Assembly: GCF_001482405.1 (NCBI RefSeq) | Contig: NZ_LPXO01000011.1 | Location: 86,596 to 150,595 of the forward strand | Reading direction: 5' to 3' | Source: Pseudoponticoccus marisrubri | GTDB taxonomy: Bacteria; Pseudomonadota; Alphaproteobacteria; Rhodobacterales; Rhodobacteraceae | Length of the DNA stretch: 64,000 nt | In this document: positions 22,215 to 30,597 of the stretch, in pieces | How the letters are laid out: each line of letters begins with the position of its first letter | How positions within the stretch are numbered: the stretch's first letter is position 1 | Made by a program: the position numbers and the translations under genes | The notes under the pieces: generated by a model | The model's input: the letters and a program-made list of their open reading frames with translations, nothing else | Told to the model about the DNA's origin: nothing | The model's database searches: none

Positions 22215-22241
22215 GTCAGGGCGCGGCGCGGGACGCCTGAC
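22215..22241 (-). terminator. Weak hairpin after the prs-VOC transcript
   Basis: GTCAGG...CCTGAC arms with inner CG pairs lie 30 bases past the VOC stop on the minus strand. No T-tract, so only a weak candidate. Confidence 0.25.
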
Positions 22242-22271
22242 ATCGACCCGGGGATCACGCCTGCAGCCGGG

Positions 22272-22661
22272 TCAAAGCTCCCAGGCGGCGTTCTGCAGGA
22301 CCGTGCGATAGCCGTCGGGATCCTCGAAGGTGACGCCCTGCCGGTCCCAGTAGGGGTTCGCGGCCTCCACGGGATCATACCCGGCCGCCTCCATCCGTGC
22401 CACGGTGGCCTGCCATGTGGCGCGGTCCGGCAGGTAGAAGACCAGCAGGTGCTCGGGCCCCGGGGCGCGCCCGGCGGGATGCGCCGGGCAGCACGTGAAT
22501 TACAGATGATAGGGCGCGCCCGGCGCCCCCAGCATCACGCCGTCAAACCCGTCATGGTCCCGGAACTCTGCCAGCACGGAAAAGCCCAGCCCGTCGCGGT
22601 AGAACGGCAACAGCGCTGCGATATCGTCGGTCGGCCGCGCGACACGCAGCGTCGGCGTCAC
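22272..22661 (-). pseudogene. VOC-family (glyoxalase/bleomycin resistance-like) gene with an in-frame TAA
   Basis: The reading frame starts at GTG 22661, overlapping the prs stop as GTGA, and reads through 130 codons to TGA at 22272-22274 except for TAA at 22500-22502 (codon 54). Before it: LPFYRDGLGFSVLAEF...GAPYHL, a VOC beta-alpha-beta-beta-beta half. After it, in the same frame: FTCCPAHPAGRAPGPEHLLVFYLPD...GVTFEDPDGYRTVL, the second half with the EDPDG signature. Related proteins usually have a Glu there (YHLEF), which one G-to-T change (GAA to TAA) would turn into the stop. The two cysteines after it also replace the usual His pair. Either a nonsense mutation or a base-call error; no frameshift is involved. 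Confidence 0.8.
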
Positions 22662-23674
22662 AGGATGCCTTCGTAGATCGGCCAGAGCGTCTCGGTCTCG
22701 AAGAGGGACGAGACGCTGGTGCCGTTCCAGATGTTCAGGATCGCCTGGGCAAACAGCGGCGCGGTGGGCAGGATTCGGATATTGGGCGCCTCCTCGACCG
22801 GGCCGGTGGGCTGGATGCTGTCGGTCAGCACCAGCGACTTCATCACCGAGTTGGACACCCGCTCGACCGCCGGGCCCGACATGACCCCGTGACTGATATA
22901 GGCATGCACCTCGGTGGCGCCGTGTTGCAGCAGCACCTCGGCCGCCTTGCACAGCGTGCCGGCCGTGTCGCACATGTCATCGACAATCAGGCATTTCTTG
23001 CCCTCGACGCTGCCGATCACGGTCATCTCGGCCACCTCGCCGGGTTTTTCGCGGCGCTTGTCGACGATCGAGAGCGGCGCCTCGATCCGCTTGGCCAGTT
23101 CGCGTGCGCGGGCCACGCCGCCGACGTCGGGCGAGACCACCATCATGTTGCCGGCGGCCAGGTCCTCGGCGAAGGTCTTCTTGATGTCCAGCGCGAAGAT
23201 CGGCGAGGCATAGAGGTTGTCGACGGGGATGTCGAAGAAGCCCTGGATCTGGGCGGCGTGCAGGTCCATGGTCAGCACCCGCTCGATCCCGGCCTCGGCG
23301 ATCATGTTTGCCACCAGCTTGGCGGTGATCGGCGTGCGCGCCTTGGTGCGGCGATCCTGACGGGCGTAGCCGAAATAGGGGATCACGGCGGTGATGCGCG
23401 CCGCCGAGGAGCGCCGCAGCGCGTCCGACATGATCAGCAGCTCCATCAGGTTGTCATTGGCCGGGTTCGAGGTGGACTGGAGGATGAACATGTCCTCGCC
23501 GCGCACGTTCTCGAAGACCTCGACAAAGATCTCCTGATCGTTGAACCGCTCGACGCGGGCGTCGACTAGGCCGACGCGCATCCCGCGATAGAGCGACATG
23601 CGCCGCGCGATCGCCTCTCCCAGGGGGCGGTTCGCGTTTCCGGAGATCAGCTTGGGTTCGATGAGTGTGGGCAT
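22658..23674 (-). CDS. prs: Ribose-phosphate pyrophosphokinase
   Basis: Makes phosphoribosyl pyrophosphate from ribose 5-phosphate and ATP, feeding purine, pyrimidine, His and Trp synthesis. 338 residues. It has [24 protein letters not shown] (in parts), the flexible loop [21 protein letters not shown] (in parts), the metal-binding [19 protein letters not shown] region and the PRPP loop [10 protein letters not shown]. The ATG at 23674 has GGAG nine bases upstream. It overlaps the broken VOC gene by four bases. The class I features indicate phosphate activation and ADP inhibition by family knowledge. Confidence 0.97.
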   Translation of the reverse strand: MPTLIEPKLISGNANRPLGEAIARRMSLYRGMRVGLVDARVERFNDQEIFVEVFENVRGEDMFILQSTSNPANDNLMELLIMSDALRRSSAARITAVIPYFGYARQDRRTKARTPITAKLVANMIAEAGIERVLTMDLHAAQIQGFFDIPVDNLYASPIFALDIKKTFAEDLAAGNMMVVSPDVGGVARARELAKRIEAPLSIVDKRREKPGEVAEMTVIGSVEGKKCLIVDDMCDTAGTLCKAAEVLLQHGATEVHAYISHGVMSGPAVERVSNSVMKSLVLTDSIQPTGPVEEAPNIRILPTAPLFAQAILNIWNGTSVSSLFETETLWPIYEGIL

Positions 23675-23706
23675 GGCGGCGGCTCCGGAGTGACGGATTC
23701 GTGACG

Positions 23707-23735
23707 TTGCGGTCGCCTTAGCATGGCCCTACGGT
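23707..23735 (+). promoter_or_regulatory. Candidate promoter for the isomerase-hydrolase pair
   Basis: TTGCGG (23707-23712) and TACGGT (23730-23735) are separated by 17 bases, giving a short leader of about 25 bases before the GTG at 23768. Confidence 0.4.
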
Positions 23736-23767
23736 GCGGGCCAGCGTGACACCGGGGAGGTTCCACC

Positions 23768-24367
23768 GTGGCCCATATCGACTGTTACTTTGCACCCATT
23801 TCGCCCTTCACCTTCCTCGCCGGCAACAGGATGGAGGCGGTTGCGGACCGCCACGGGGCGACGGTCACCTACAAGCCGCTGGACATCATGGCGCTGTTTG
23901 CCCGGACCGGCGGCACGCCGGTGCCGCAGCGCCACCCCTCGCGCATCGAGTATCGCGCCCAGGCGCTGCAGCGGCTGGCGGGCAAGACGGGCATGCCCTT
24001 CAACCTGAAACCCGCCTTTTGGCCGACCAATGCCGCGCCGTCCTCCTACGCGATCATTGCGGCGCAGAAGGCGGGGGACGGCGACCTGCCGGGGCTCGTG
24101 CAGGGCATCCTGCGGGCCTGTTTCGCCGAGGAGCGCGACATCGCCGAGGATGCCGTCATCAAGGACTGCCTCGCCGGTGCCGGTTTCGATCCGGCGCTGG
24201 CCGAGCGCGGCCTGCTGGACGGGGCCGAGACCTATGCCGCCAATCTCGAAGAGGCGGTCTCGGCCGGCGTGTTCGGCGCGCCCTTCTACATCGTCGACGG
24301 GACCGAGCGGTTCTGGGGGCAGGACAGCATCGAGGATCTCGACCGGTTCCTGGCGGGGCAGCCCTGA
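23768..24367 (+). CDS. 2-hydroxychromene-2-carboxylate isomerase-like protein (DsbA fold)
   Basis: Glutathione-dependent isomerase family of the DsbA/kappa-GST fold, 199 residues. The N-terminus MAHIDCYFAPISPFTFLAG has the active-site SPF serine in place of the CxxC of DsbA. The C-terminal GVFGAPFYIVDGTERFWGQDSIEDL (in parts) is diagnostic of HCCA isomerases. The GTG start has GGGGAGG about eight bases upstream. It overlaps the next hydrolase gene by one base (TGATG). The substrate is uncertain: HCCA itself belongs to naphthalene degradation, for which there is no other sign here. A role in glutathione-linked detoxification is an equally good guess. Confidence 0.82.
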   Translation: MAHIDCYFAPISPFTFLAGNRMEAVADRHGATVTYKPLDIMALFARTGGTPVPQRHPSRIEYRAQALQRLAGKTGMPFNLKPAFWPTNAAPSSYAIIAAQKAGDGDLPGLVQGILRACFAEERDIAEDAVIKDCLAGAGFDPALAERGLLDGAETYAANLEEAVSAGVFGAPFYIVDGTERFWGQDSIEDLDRFLAGQP

Positions 24368-25158
24368 TGCGCGACGCGGGTGGCATCGCGGTCCGGACCT
24401 TCGGGACCGGGCCGTCGCCCGCGCTGATGCTGCATTGCGGGCTGGGCCAGTCGGGCATGCTGAAGCGCATGGCCGCGCCGCTGGGCACGCGGCTGACCAT
24501 CACCGCGCCGGACCTGCCCGGTCACGGGCAGAGCGCCGATTTTCCGCCCGACCGCGACGTGATGGCGGCGGCACGGGACGCGATGCACCCCTTCCTGCAG
24601 CCGGGCGCGCACTTGGTCGGGCACAGCTTCGGCGCCTGTGTCGCCCTGTGGCTGGCGCTGGAGAACCCTGAGAAGGTCGCTTCGCTGACGCTGATCGAGC
24701 CGGTGCTTTTCGCCGCGGCGCCGGACGGGCCGGTGAGAGACGCGCAGCGCGGGATCGAGGACGAGATCGAGGCGCTGACCGTGCAGGGCGACAGGACCGG
24801 GGCGACGCGGCTGTTCAACCGCATCTGGGGCGGCGGCGCGCGCTGGGACAGCCTGATGCCGGACACCAGGGCCCGGATGGTCGCGCAGATGCCCTTCATC
24901 CTGGCGACCGAGCCTGCGCTCTGGCGCGACGTGCACGGGCTGCTGGCGCCGGGGCGGCTGGAGGCGCTGCGCCTGCCGGTGCTGCTGCTGCGCGGCTCGC
25001 AGACGGTGCCGATCGTGGCCGAGCTGCATCGCGGGCTTGCCGCCCGGCTGCCCGACGTAACCGAGACGGTGATCGAGGGCGCCGACCACATGCTGCCGGT
25101 TACCCATCCCGCGCCCTGCGCCAGCGCCATCGCGGCGCATCTCGACCGGGTGGGCTAG
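24367..25158 (+). CDS. Alpha/beta hydrolase
   Basis: Predicted esterase-type hydrolase, 263 residues. The fold is seen from MLHCGLGQSGMLKRMA (oxyanion loop), APDLPGHGQS, the nucleophile elbow VGHSFGACVAL with Ser, and the catalytic His in GADHMLPVTHP; the acid is probably an Asp or Glu in the preceding strand (LLRGSQTVP region lacks the usual Asp, so its position is unclear). The ATG overlaps the TGA of the isomerase gene, so the two are co-translated. Its last four bases overlap the stop region of the convergent plsY. The substrate is not predictable. Confidence 0.83.
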   Translation: MRDAGGIAVRTFGTGPSPALMLHCGLGQSGMLKRMAAPLGTRLTITAPDLPGHGQSADFPPDRDVMAAARDAMHPFLQPGAHLVGHSFGACVALWLALENPEKVASLTLIEPVLFAAAPDGPVRDAQRGIEDEIEALTVQGDRTGATRLFNRIWGGGARWDSLMPDTRARMVAQMPFILATEPALWRDVHGLLAPGRLEALRLPVLLLRGSQTVPIVAELHRGLAARLPDVTETVIEGADHMLPVTHPAPCASAIAAHLDRVG

Positions 25159-25775
25159 GCCTCCGGTGGTGGCGGGGGCGTCCGCCCGATGCGCGGCTCG
25201 GTCCCGGCGCGCAGGCGGGCAAGGTTGTCCTTGTGGCGCAGGTAGATCACCGCGGTCAGCAGCGTGCCGATCACCATCAGGTCGAACCGTCCCATGAAGA
25301 ACATCCAGATGATCGTCGAGGCCGCCGCCGTCAGCGCCCCCACCGACGAGATCCGCGTGACCGCCACCGCGAAGGCCCATGTGGCGCAGCAGAGCAGCCC
25401 CACGGGCCAGGCCAGCGCCAGCACCACGCCCAGGTAGGTCGCCACGCCCTTGCCGCCCTTGAAGCGCAGCCAGGCCGGGTAGCAATGACCCACGAAGGCC
25501 GCGAGCCCGGCCCATTGCGCGGCACCCTCGGGGCCCAGCCAGCGCGCCAGCAGCACCGCGGCCGCGCCCTTGGCGCCGTCCAGCAGCAGAGTGGCGGCAG
25601 CGGCGCCCTTGTGGCCGGTGCGCAGCACGTTGGTGGCGCCGATATTGCCCGAGCCCACCTTGCGCAGGTCGCCCAGGCCCAAAGTGCGCGTGATGACGAT
25701 GCCGAAGGGCACCGAGCCCACAAGGTAGCCGAGCACCGACCAGATCAGGATGGCAAGGGCGGGCGTGTCGAACAT
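25155..25775 (-). CDS. plsY: Glycerol-3-phosphate acyltransferase PlsY
   Basis: Integral membrane enzyme that transfers acyl groups from acyl phosphate (made by PlsX) to glycerol 3-phosphate, the first acylation of phospholipid synthesis. 206 residues and about five to six membrane segments. The three PlsY active-site motifs are present: GSVPFGIV...VGSGNIGATN, then GHCYPAWLRFKGGKGVAT, then the cytoplasmic loop near the C-terminus (LRHKDNLARLRAGTE). The ATG at 25775 has AAAGGA eight bases upstream; an upstream extension of the frame is Pro/Arg-rich leader. It ends the pyr operon 13 bases after pyrC, a frequent arrangement in this order. The proline-rich tail TPPPPPEA is probably disordered. 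Confidence 0.94.
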   Translation of the reverse strand: MFDTPALAILIWSVLGYLVGSVPFGIVITRTLGLGDLRKVGSGNIGATNVLRTGHKGAAAATLLLDGAKGAAAVLLARWLGPEGAAQWAGLAAFVGHCYPAWLRFKGGKGVATYLGVVLALAWPVGLLCCATWAFAVAVTRISSVGALTAAASTIIWMFFMGRFDLMVIGTLLTAVIYLRHKDNLARLRAGTEPRIGRTPPPPPEA

Positions 25776-25788
25776 CGGCTCGGTCCTT

Positions 25789-27075
25789 TCAGGTCGCGGC
25801 GTCGAAGACGCGCGTGCCGGCCACCCATGTGCCCAGCACGCGCCCCTGCAGGCGGGCCCCGTCAAAGGGCGTGTTCTTGGATTTCGAGCGCAGCTTGAAC
25901 CGGTCCAGCACCAGCGGCTTGTCAGGGTCGAACAGCACGAGATCCGCGGGCGCGCCGCGCGCCAGCCGGCCGCTCTCCAGCCCCAGCCGCCGCGCTGGGT
26001 TCAGCGCCAGCGCACGGAACAGAACCGGCAGGTCCAGCTCGTCGGCATGGTAGAGCCGCAGCAGCACCGGCAGCATGGTCTCGAGCCCCACCGCGCCCGA
26101 GGCGGCCTCCTCGAAGGGCAGGCGCTTGCTTTCCTCGTCCTGCGGCGTGTGAAAGCTGCCGATCACGTCGATCAGCCCGCTGCGCAGCGCCTCGACCACC
26201 TGCTGGCGATCCTCTTCCGAGCGCAGCGGCGGCGTCAGCTTGAAGAAGGTCCGGTAATCGGCCACGTCCAGCTCGTTCAGCGTCAGGTGATGCATCGAGA
26301 TGCCGGCGGTCACGTCGAACCCGTTGCGCTTGGCGCGCTCCAGCGCGGGCAGGGCGCGGGCGGTGGTGACCTGGTCGGCGTGGTAGCGCGCGCCGGTCAT
26401 CTCGACCAGCGCGATGTCGCGGTCCAGCCCCATGCGCTCGGCCATGGGCGAGACGGATGGCAGGCCGCGCAGGCTGGCGAACTTGCCCGAGGTCGCGACC
26501 GCGCCGGCCGACAGGCCCGGGTCCTGCGGATGGCCGATCACCAGCGCGCCAAGGCTGCGTGCATAGGTCATCGCGCGGCTCAGCACCTTGGTGTCCGACA
26601 CCACATGGGCGCAATCGGTGAAGGCCGCGGCTCCGGCATCCAGCAGAAAGCCGATCTCGGTCATCTCGGCGCCGGCAAAGCCCTTGGTCAGCGCGGCCAT
26701 GGGCAACACGTTGACCGGAGCGGCCTCGTTGGCGCGGCGGCGGATGAATTCCAGCGCCTCGGGCGTGTCGATGGGCGGCTGCGTGTCGGGCCGGGTGACC
26801 AGCGTCGTGACGCCGCCCGCCGCGGCGGCCTGCCCGGCCGTGCCCAGGCTTTCCTTGTGCCGCTCGCCCGGCTCGCCCACCTTGACGCCGATATCGACGA
26901 TGCCGGGGGCGAGGCACTTGCCGCCTGCCTCGACCACCGTGGCGTCGGCGACCTGCGGGGCCGGCGTGTCGAAGACCTGGGCGATGCGCCCGGCCTCGAT
27001 CAGCAGCGCGCCGGGGGCGTCGGTGCCGGCCTCGGGGTCGATCAGGCGGGCATTGGCGATCAGGGTTCGGGTCAT
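25789..27075 (-). CDS. pyrC: Dihydroorotase-like protein, probably noncatalytic (PyrC'-type)
   Basis: 428 residues of the amidohydrolase fold next to pyrB. The position that should hold the HxH metal ligands (DxHxHxREPG) reads GIVDIGVKVGEPGERH, so both histidines are gone. The lysine that is carbamylated in active enzymes is not evident (GAAAFTDC). The HAED motif reads GHPQD and the final catalytic Asp region reads IGSFHTPQD. The MHHLTLNEL motif is kept. This matches the pseudo-dihydroorotase PyrC' of Pseudomonas, which has no activity but is needed to assemble aspartate carbamoyltransferase. A catalytic pyrC should therefore exist elsewhere. It follows the small membrane gene by seven bases. 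Confidence 0.85.
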   Translation of the reverse strand: MTRTLIANARLIDPEAGTDAPGALLIEAGRIAQVFDTPAPQVADATVVEAGGKCLAPGIVDIGVKVGEPGERHKESLGTAGQAAAAGGVTTLVTRPDTQPPIDTPEALEFIRRRANEAAPVNVLPMAALTKGFAGAEMTEIGFLLDAGAAAFTDCAHVVSDTKVLSRAMTYARSLGALVIGHPQDPGLSAGAVATSGKFASLRGLPSVSPMAERMGLDRDIALVEMTGARYHADQVTTARALPALERAKRNGFDVTAGISMHHLTLNELDVADYRTFFKLTPPLRSEEDRQQVVEALRSGLIDVIGSFHTPQDEESKRLPFEEAASGAVGLETMLPVLLRLYHADELDLPVLFRALALNPARRLGLESGRLARGAPADLVLFDPDKPLVLDRFKLRSKSKNTPFDGARLQGRVLGTWVAGTRVFDAAT

Positions 27076-27082
27076 GGTTGCG

Positions 27083-27496
27083 TCATCCGTTCTGGCGTCG
27101 GGCCTCGATCCGGGCGATGGTCGCCTGCGGGTCGGCCTGGAACTTGATCAGGTGCTTGTCGCCATCCTGCGTGATCACCTGCACCGCGGCCCCGATGGCG
27201 CGCAGCCTGTCGATCCGCGCAAGCGGCACAAGGCGCTCGCCGGGCCCCTCCAGCCGGTCGCCGGTCAGGGTCCAGACATGGGCCAGCTCCTCGCTCATCA
27301 GGAACCAGCCGCGGAAGGCTACGGCCCCCAGCCCGCCGATGGCACCGGCCCAGACATGCGGGTTGCCGAGCAGCCAGAGCACGACCATCCCGCCGGCCAT
27401 GGCCAGCGCGGCCATGATGGCATGGGTGCGGAGATAGGTCTGCCTGTCGGGGCGGAACAGGATCGCGCCGCCCACATCCCGCCCCGCGCCGCTCAT
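27083..27496 (-). CDS. Small two-TM membrane protein in the pyr operon
   Basis: Not assigned to a named family. 137 residues: a short cytoplasmic start (MSGAGRDVGGAILFRPDRQTYL in part), two hydrophobic segments at about residues 26-44 and 49-66 (IMAALAMAGGMVVLWLL; WAGAIGGLGAVAFRGWFLM), then a ~65-residue domain of short strands and one helix (HVWTLTGDRLEGPGERLVPLARIDRL in parts) that resembles bacterial PH-like domains. Its ATG overlaps the stop of the upstream gene (ATGA), and pyrC starts seven bases after it, so it is translated as part of the pyr operon. Confidence 0.7.
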   Translation of the reverse strand: MSGAGRDVGGAILFRPDRQTYLRTHAIMAALAMAGGMVVLWLLGNPHVWAGAIGGLGAVAFRGWFLMSEELAHVWTLTGDRLEGPGERLVPLARIDRLRAIGAAVQVITQDGDKHLIKFQADPQATIARIEARRQNG

Positions 27497-28035
27497 GACA
27501 CGATCAGCACGAGGGCCAGCAGGATCACCACCGCCACGCCGGCCAGCACCAGCTTGAGCGTTGCGGAACTGCCGCGCCCCGGCCCGGCCGGCGCGGTGCC
27601 GGTGCCCTGGCCGCGGGCGGCCTCGGTCACGATGGCGGGGCCGCGCCCTTGCGGGCGGATCTCGCCATAGCTGCCCACGAGGCTCAGCGGCGGGGCCACG
27701 GTCAGCTCCTGCGAGACGTGGTCGAAGGCCTGCGCGGGCAGCAGCACCACGTGCCCGGTCAGCGCATCGAGCCGGGCGCGGTCGGCGCCTATCGCGGCCG
27801 CCTCGACCCCGTGCGCCTCGATCATGTATTGCGACAGCGGCATGGCGCCCAGATCGCGGATGTCGACCACGTCGACAAAGCCCGGGCGCAGCGCCTCGGC
27901 CCCCAGCGCGTATTTCAACGGCCATTCGCCCGTGCCGGCCTGGGTGGTGAAGCGCTCCACCGCCTCGGGCGGCAGGTCGAGCCGGAACACCCGCAGCGTG
28001 CCGGTGTCCGAGCCGTTGATCGTCAGCTTGCTCAT
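27493..28035 (-). CDS. Conserved hypothetical protein in the pyr operon, C-terminal membrane anchor
   Basis: 180 residues from MSKLTINGSDTGTLRVFRLD. The first ~130 residues look like a soluble domain (GEWPLKYALGAEALRPGFVD; IRDLGAMPLSQYMIEAHGV). A Gly/Pro/Thr-rich linker follows, and the protein ends in one hydrophobic helix (LKLVLAGVAVVILLALVLIVS in part), a tail-anchor arrangement with the domain in the cytoplasm. Starts at 28080 and 28068 are also in frame; the first overlaps the pyrB stop as ATGA. 28035 is preferred because the protein pattern begins there and GAAGGG lies upstream. It lies between pyrB and the small membrane gene; function unknown. Confidence 0.72.
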   Translation of the reverse strand: MSKLTINGSDTGTLRVFRLDLPPEAVERFTTQAGTGEWPLKYALGAEALRPGFVDVVDIRDLGAMPLSQYMIEAHGVEAAAIGADRARLDALTGHVVLLPAQAFDHVSQELTVAPPLSLVGSYGEIRPQGRGPAIVTEAARGQGTGTAPAGPGRGSSATLKLVLAGVAVVILLALVLIVS

Positions 28036-28076
28036 GGCCGTGGACCCTTCGACGAAATGGCCGTTCATGCGGCCGT

Positions 28077-29027
28077 TCATGCCATCACCTCGGTGGGGCG
28101 CGCGCGCAGGTTGCGGGCCAGCAGGTCCATCGCGGCCATGCGCACGGCGACGCCCATCTCGACCTGGTCCTGGATGACCGAGCGGTTGATGTCATCGGCC
28201 AGCGTGCCGTCGATCTCGACCCCGCGATTCATCGGCCCGGGATGCATGACGATGGCCTCGGGGCTGGCATGGGCCAGCTTCTCGGCATCCAGCCCGTAGC
28301 GGTGGAAATACTCGCGCTCGGACGGGATGAAGCCGCCATCCATGCGCTCGCGCTGCAGGCGCAGCATCATCACCACGTCGACGTCGCGCAGCCCTTCCTC
28401 CATGTCGTCGAACACCTCGACGCCGAATTCCTCGATCCCCGAGGGCATCAGCGTGGGCGGCCCGACCAGCCGCACGCGGTTCTCCATCTTGTGCAGCAGC
28501 AGGATGTTCGAGCGTGCCACGCGGCTATGGGCGATGTCGCCGCAGATCGCCACCGACAGCCGGTGCAGCCGGCCCTTGGCGCGGCGGATCGTCAGCGCGT
28601 CCAGAAGTGCCTGCGTGGGGTGCTCATGGCGGCCGTCGCCGGCATTCAGCACCGCGCAATTCACCTTCTGCGCCAAGAGGTCGGCAGCGCCCGATTGCGG
28701 ATGGCGCACGACCAGCAGGTCGGGATGCATGGCGTTCAGCGTCATCGCCGTGTCGATCAGCGTCTCGCCCTTCTTGATGGACGAGGCCTGCATCGCCATG
28801 CTCATCACGTCGGCGCCCAGCCGCTTGCCGGCCAGTTCGAAACTGGCCTGCGTGCGCGTCGAGCTTTCGAAGAACATGTTGATCTGGGTCAGCCCGGCCA
28901 GCGCCCGGGCGTGCTTGTCGCGCCGGCGGCCAAGATCGACATACTGGTCGGCCAGGTCGAGGATCGTGACGATCTCGTCCGGGCGCAGGGGTTCGATCCC
29001 CAGCAGGTGGCGGTGGTCGAAGCGCAT
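28077..29027 (-). CDS. pyrB: Aspartate carbamoyltransferase catalytic subunit
   Basis: Condenses carbamoyl phosphate with aspartate, the first committed step of pyrimidine synthesis. 316 residues. The carbamoyl phosphate site [14 protein letters not shown], the [12 protein letters not shown] motif and the aspartate loop [13 protein letters not shown] are intact. [14 protein letters not shown] is the usual alphaproteobacterial start, with GAGGACGGA just upstream; 18 extra codons in frame upstream are not family-like. It leads the operon pyrB - hypothetical - membrane protein - pyrC' - plsY. No regulatory pyrI is present, consistent with a PyrB-PyrC' complex. Confidence 0.96.
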   Translation of the reverse strand: MRFDHRHLLGIEPLRPDEIVTILDLADQYVDLGRRRDKHARALAGLTQINMFFESSTRTQASFELAGKRLGADVMSMAMQASSIKKGETLIDTAMTLNAMHPDLLVVRHPQSGAADLLAQKVNCAVLNAGDGRHEHPTQALLDALTIRRAKGRLHRLSVAICGDIAHSRVARSNILLLHKMENRVRLVGPPTLMPSGIEEFGVEVFDDMEEGLRDVDVVMMLRLQRERMDGGFIPSEREYFHRYGLDAEKLAHASPEAIVMHPGPMNRGVEIDGTLADDINRSVIQDQVEMGVAVRMAAMDLLARNLRARPTEVMA

Positions 29028-29141
29028 TCCGTCCTCGTGTCTGACACAAGACGTCATAGGAAGGCCGGCCAGCGGGGGCAAGTGGACAGGCGCCCCGCAA
29101 CGGGGATTCGGGGAAATCTGCCGGACACGTGCCGTGGGGCG

Positions 29142-29170
29142 TTCAAAGCGGCGCGCCGCAAGGCTAGGTT
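29142..29170 (+). promoter_or_regulatory. Candidate promoter, possibly giving a leaderless mRNA
   Basis: TTCAAA (29142-29147), 17 bases, then TAGGTT (29165-29170). Transcription would start around 29177, at the ATG of the glycosylase gene (29178). No Shine-Dalgarno precedes that ATG, in line with a leaderless transcript. Confidence 0.35.
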
Positions 29171-29177
29171 ATGGCGC

Positions 29178-29960
29178 ATGGATTCGGGCATCGACTGGCA
29201 TACGGCGCGGGCGCTTCTGGAATGGCAGCTCGAGATGGGGGTGGACGAGACCCTGTCCGAGACGCCCGTGGACCGTTTCGCCGAACACAGCGCGCAACGC
29301 GCGGCAGCCGAGGCCAAGAAGGCCGCGGTCGCCGTGGCACATCCCGATGCGGCGCCGCCCGCCCAGGCCGACCCGGTGCAAGAGGCCGAGGCCGCCGCCC
29401 GGGGCGCGCGTGATCTGGACGCGCTGCGCGAGGCGCTGGCGGCCTATCCGCATTGCGCGCTGAAGAAGGGCGCGCGCTCGCTGGTCTTCTGCGACGGGGT
29501 GCCCGGGTCGCGCGTGATGATCGTGGGCGAGGCGCCGGGCCGCGAGGAGGACCTGCAGGCCAAACCCTTTGTCGGTCGCGCGGGGCAGCTGCTGGACCGG
29601 ATGCTGGCGCCGATCGGGCTGGCCCGCACCGAGAATGTCTACATCACCAACGTCCTGCCCTGGCGCCCGCCGCAGAACCGCGATCCCAAGCCCGACGAGA
29701 TCGCCATGCTGCTGCCTTTCCTCAAGCGTCATATCGAACTGGCCGCGCCTGAGATCCTGGTGATCGTCGGCAACATCTCGTGCCAGGCACTGCTGGGGCG
29801 GCGCGGCATCACCCGGCTGCGCGGGCAATGGACCGAGGCCGAGGCGCGCCCGGCGCTGCCGATCTTCCACCCGGCCTACCTGCTGCGCAACCCGGCCGCC
29901 AAGCGCGAGGCCTGGGCCGACATGCTGGCGCTGCAGGCCCGGCTGCGCCGCCCCTCATGA
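29178..29960 (+). CDS. Uracil-DNA glycosylase family protein lacking the usual Fe-S cysteines
   Basis: 260 residues. The C-terminal ~170 are a family 4/5-type uracil-DNA glycosylase: [20 protein letters not shown] (motif 1, residues 117-136), [12 protein letters not shown] and the HPAYLLRNP motif. Family 4 enzymes bind a [4Fe-4S] cluster with four cysteines. Here only one N-terminal position (C93, in PHCALKKGA) aligns, and the cysteine of the usual C-RPP-NR motif is Trp. The cluster is therefore probably missing. The first ~85 residues are an extra region that is Ala/Glu-rich. Start at 29178 ([16 protein letters not shown]) with no ribosome site upstream. moaB follows 12 bases after the stop. 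Confidence 0.8.
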   Translation: MDSGIDWHTARALLEWQLEMGVDETLSETPVDRFAEHSAQRAAAEAKKAAVAVAHPDAAPPAQADPVQEAEAAARGARDLDALREALAAYPHCALKKGARSLVFCDGVPGSRVMIVGEAPGREEDLQAKPFVGRAGQLLDRMLAPIGLARTENVYITNVLPWRPPQNRDPKPDEIAMLLPFLKRHIELAAPEILVIVGNISCQALLGRRGITRLRGQWTEAEARPALPIFHPAYLLRNPAAKREAWADMLALQARLRRPS

Positions 29961-29972
29961 CAAGGAGACGCC

Positions 29973-30515
29973 ATGTCCCGCATCGATGAGACCCGCGAGT
30001 TCATCCCCGTCCGCATCGCCGTGCTGACCGTCTCGGACACGCGCACGCTGCAGGACGACCGCTCGGGCGACACGCTGGTCGCGCGGCTGACCGAGGCCGG
30101 CCACGTGCTGGCCGATCGCGCGATCGTGAAGGACGAGCGCGCCGTGATCGCCGACCAGCTGCGCCGCTGGATCGCCGACCCGCAGGTGGACGTGGTGATC
30201 TCGACCGGCGGGACAGGTCTGACCGGGCGCGACGTCACCGTCGAGGCGCATCGGGATGTCTACGAGAAGGAGATCGACGCCTTCGGCACGGTCTTCACCC
30301 ATGTCTCGATGCAGAAGATCGGCACCTCGGCGGTGCAGAGCCGGGCCACGGGTGGGGTCGCGGGCGGCACCTACCTGTTCGCGCTGCCCGGCAGCACCGG
30401 CGCCTGCAAGGACGCCTGGGACGAGATCCTGGCCTGGCAGCTGGACTACCGGCACCGCCCCTGCAACTTCGTCGAGATTTTTCCGCGTCTGGACGAACAT
30501 CGCCGACGGAAGTGA
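29973..30515 (+). CDS. moaB: Molybdenum cofactor biosynthesis protein B
   Basis: MoaB/MogA-family protein that binds molybdopterin and, in many bacteria, adenylylates it before metal insertion. 180 residues. The molybdopterin-binding signature [16 protein letters not shown] is intact, followed by [25 protein letters not shown] lies six bases before the ATG. It is 12 bases downstream of the glycosylase gene and probably co-transcribed, although the two have no obvious common role. Confidence 0.93.
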   Translation: MSRIDETREFIPVRIAVLTVSDTRTLQDDRSGDTLVARLTEAGHVLADRAIVKDERAVIADQLRRWIADPQVDVVISTGGTGLTGRDVTVEAHRDVYEKEIDAFGTVFTHVSMQKIGTSAVQSRATGGVAGGTYLFALPGSTGACKDAWDEILAWQLDYRHRPCNFVEIFPRLDEHRRRK

Positions 30516-30543
30516 TCCGGGCGCGCGTATAAGGGCGTAGAGC

Positions 30544-30571
30544 TTGGAAATTACCGGGGTGCTGCTATCTT
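30544..30571 (+). promoter_or_regulatory. Candidate promoter of the RND efflux pair
   Basis: TTGGAA (30544-30549) and TATCTT (30566-30571) with a 16-base spacer, leaving a leader of about 20 bases before the adaptor ATG at 30598. Confidence 0.4.
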
Positions 30572-30597
30572 TGGCTTGTCCCCGCGGAGTTGGATGC

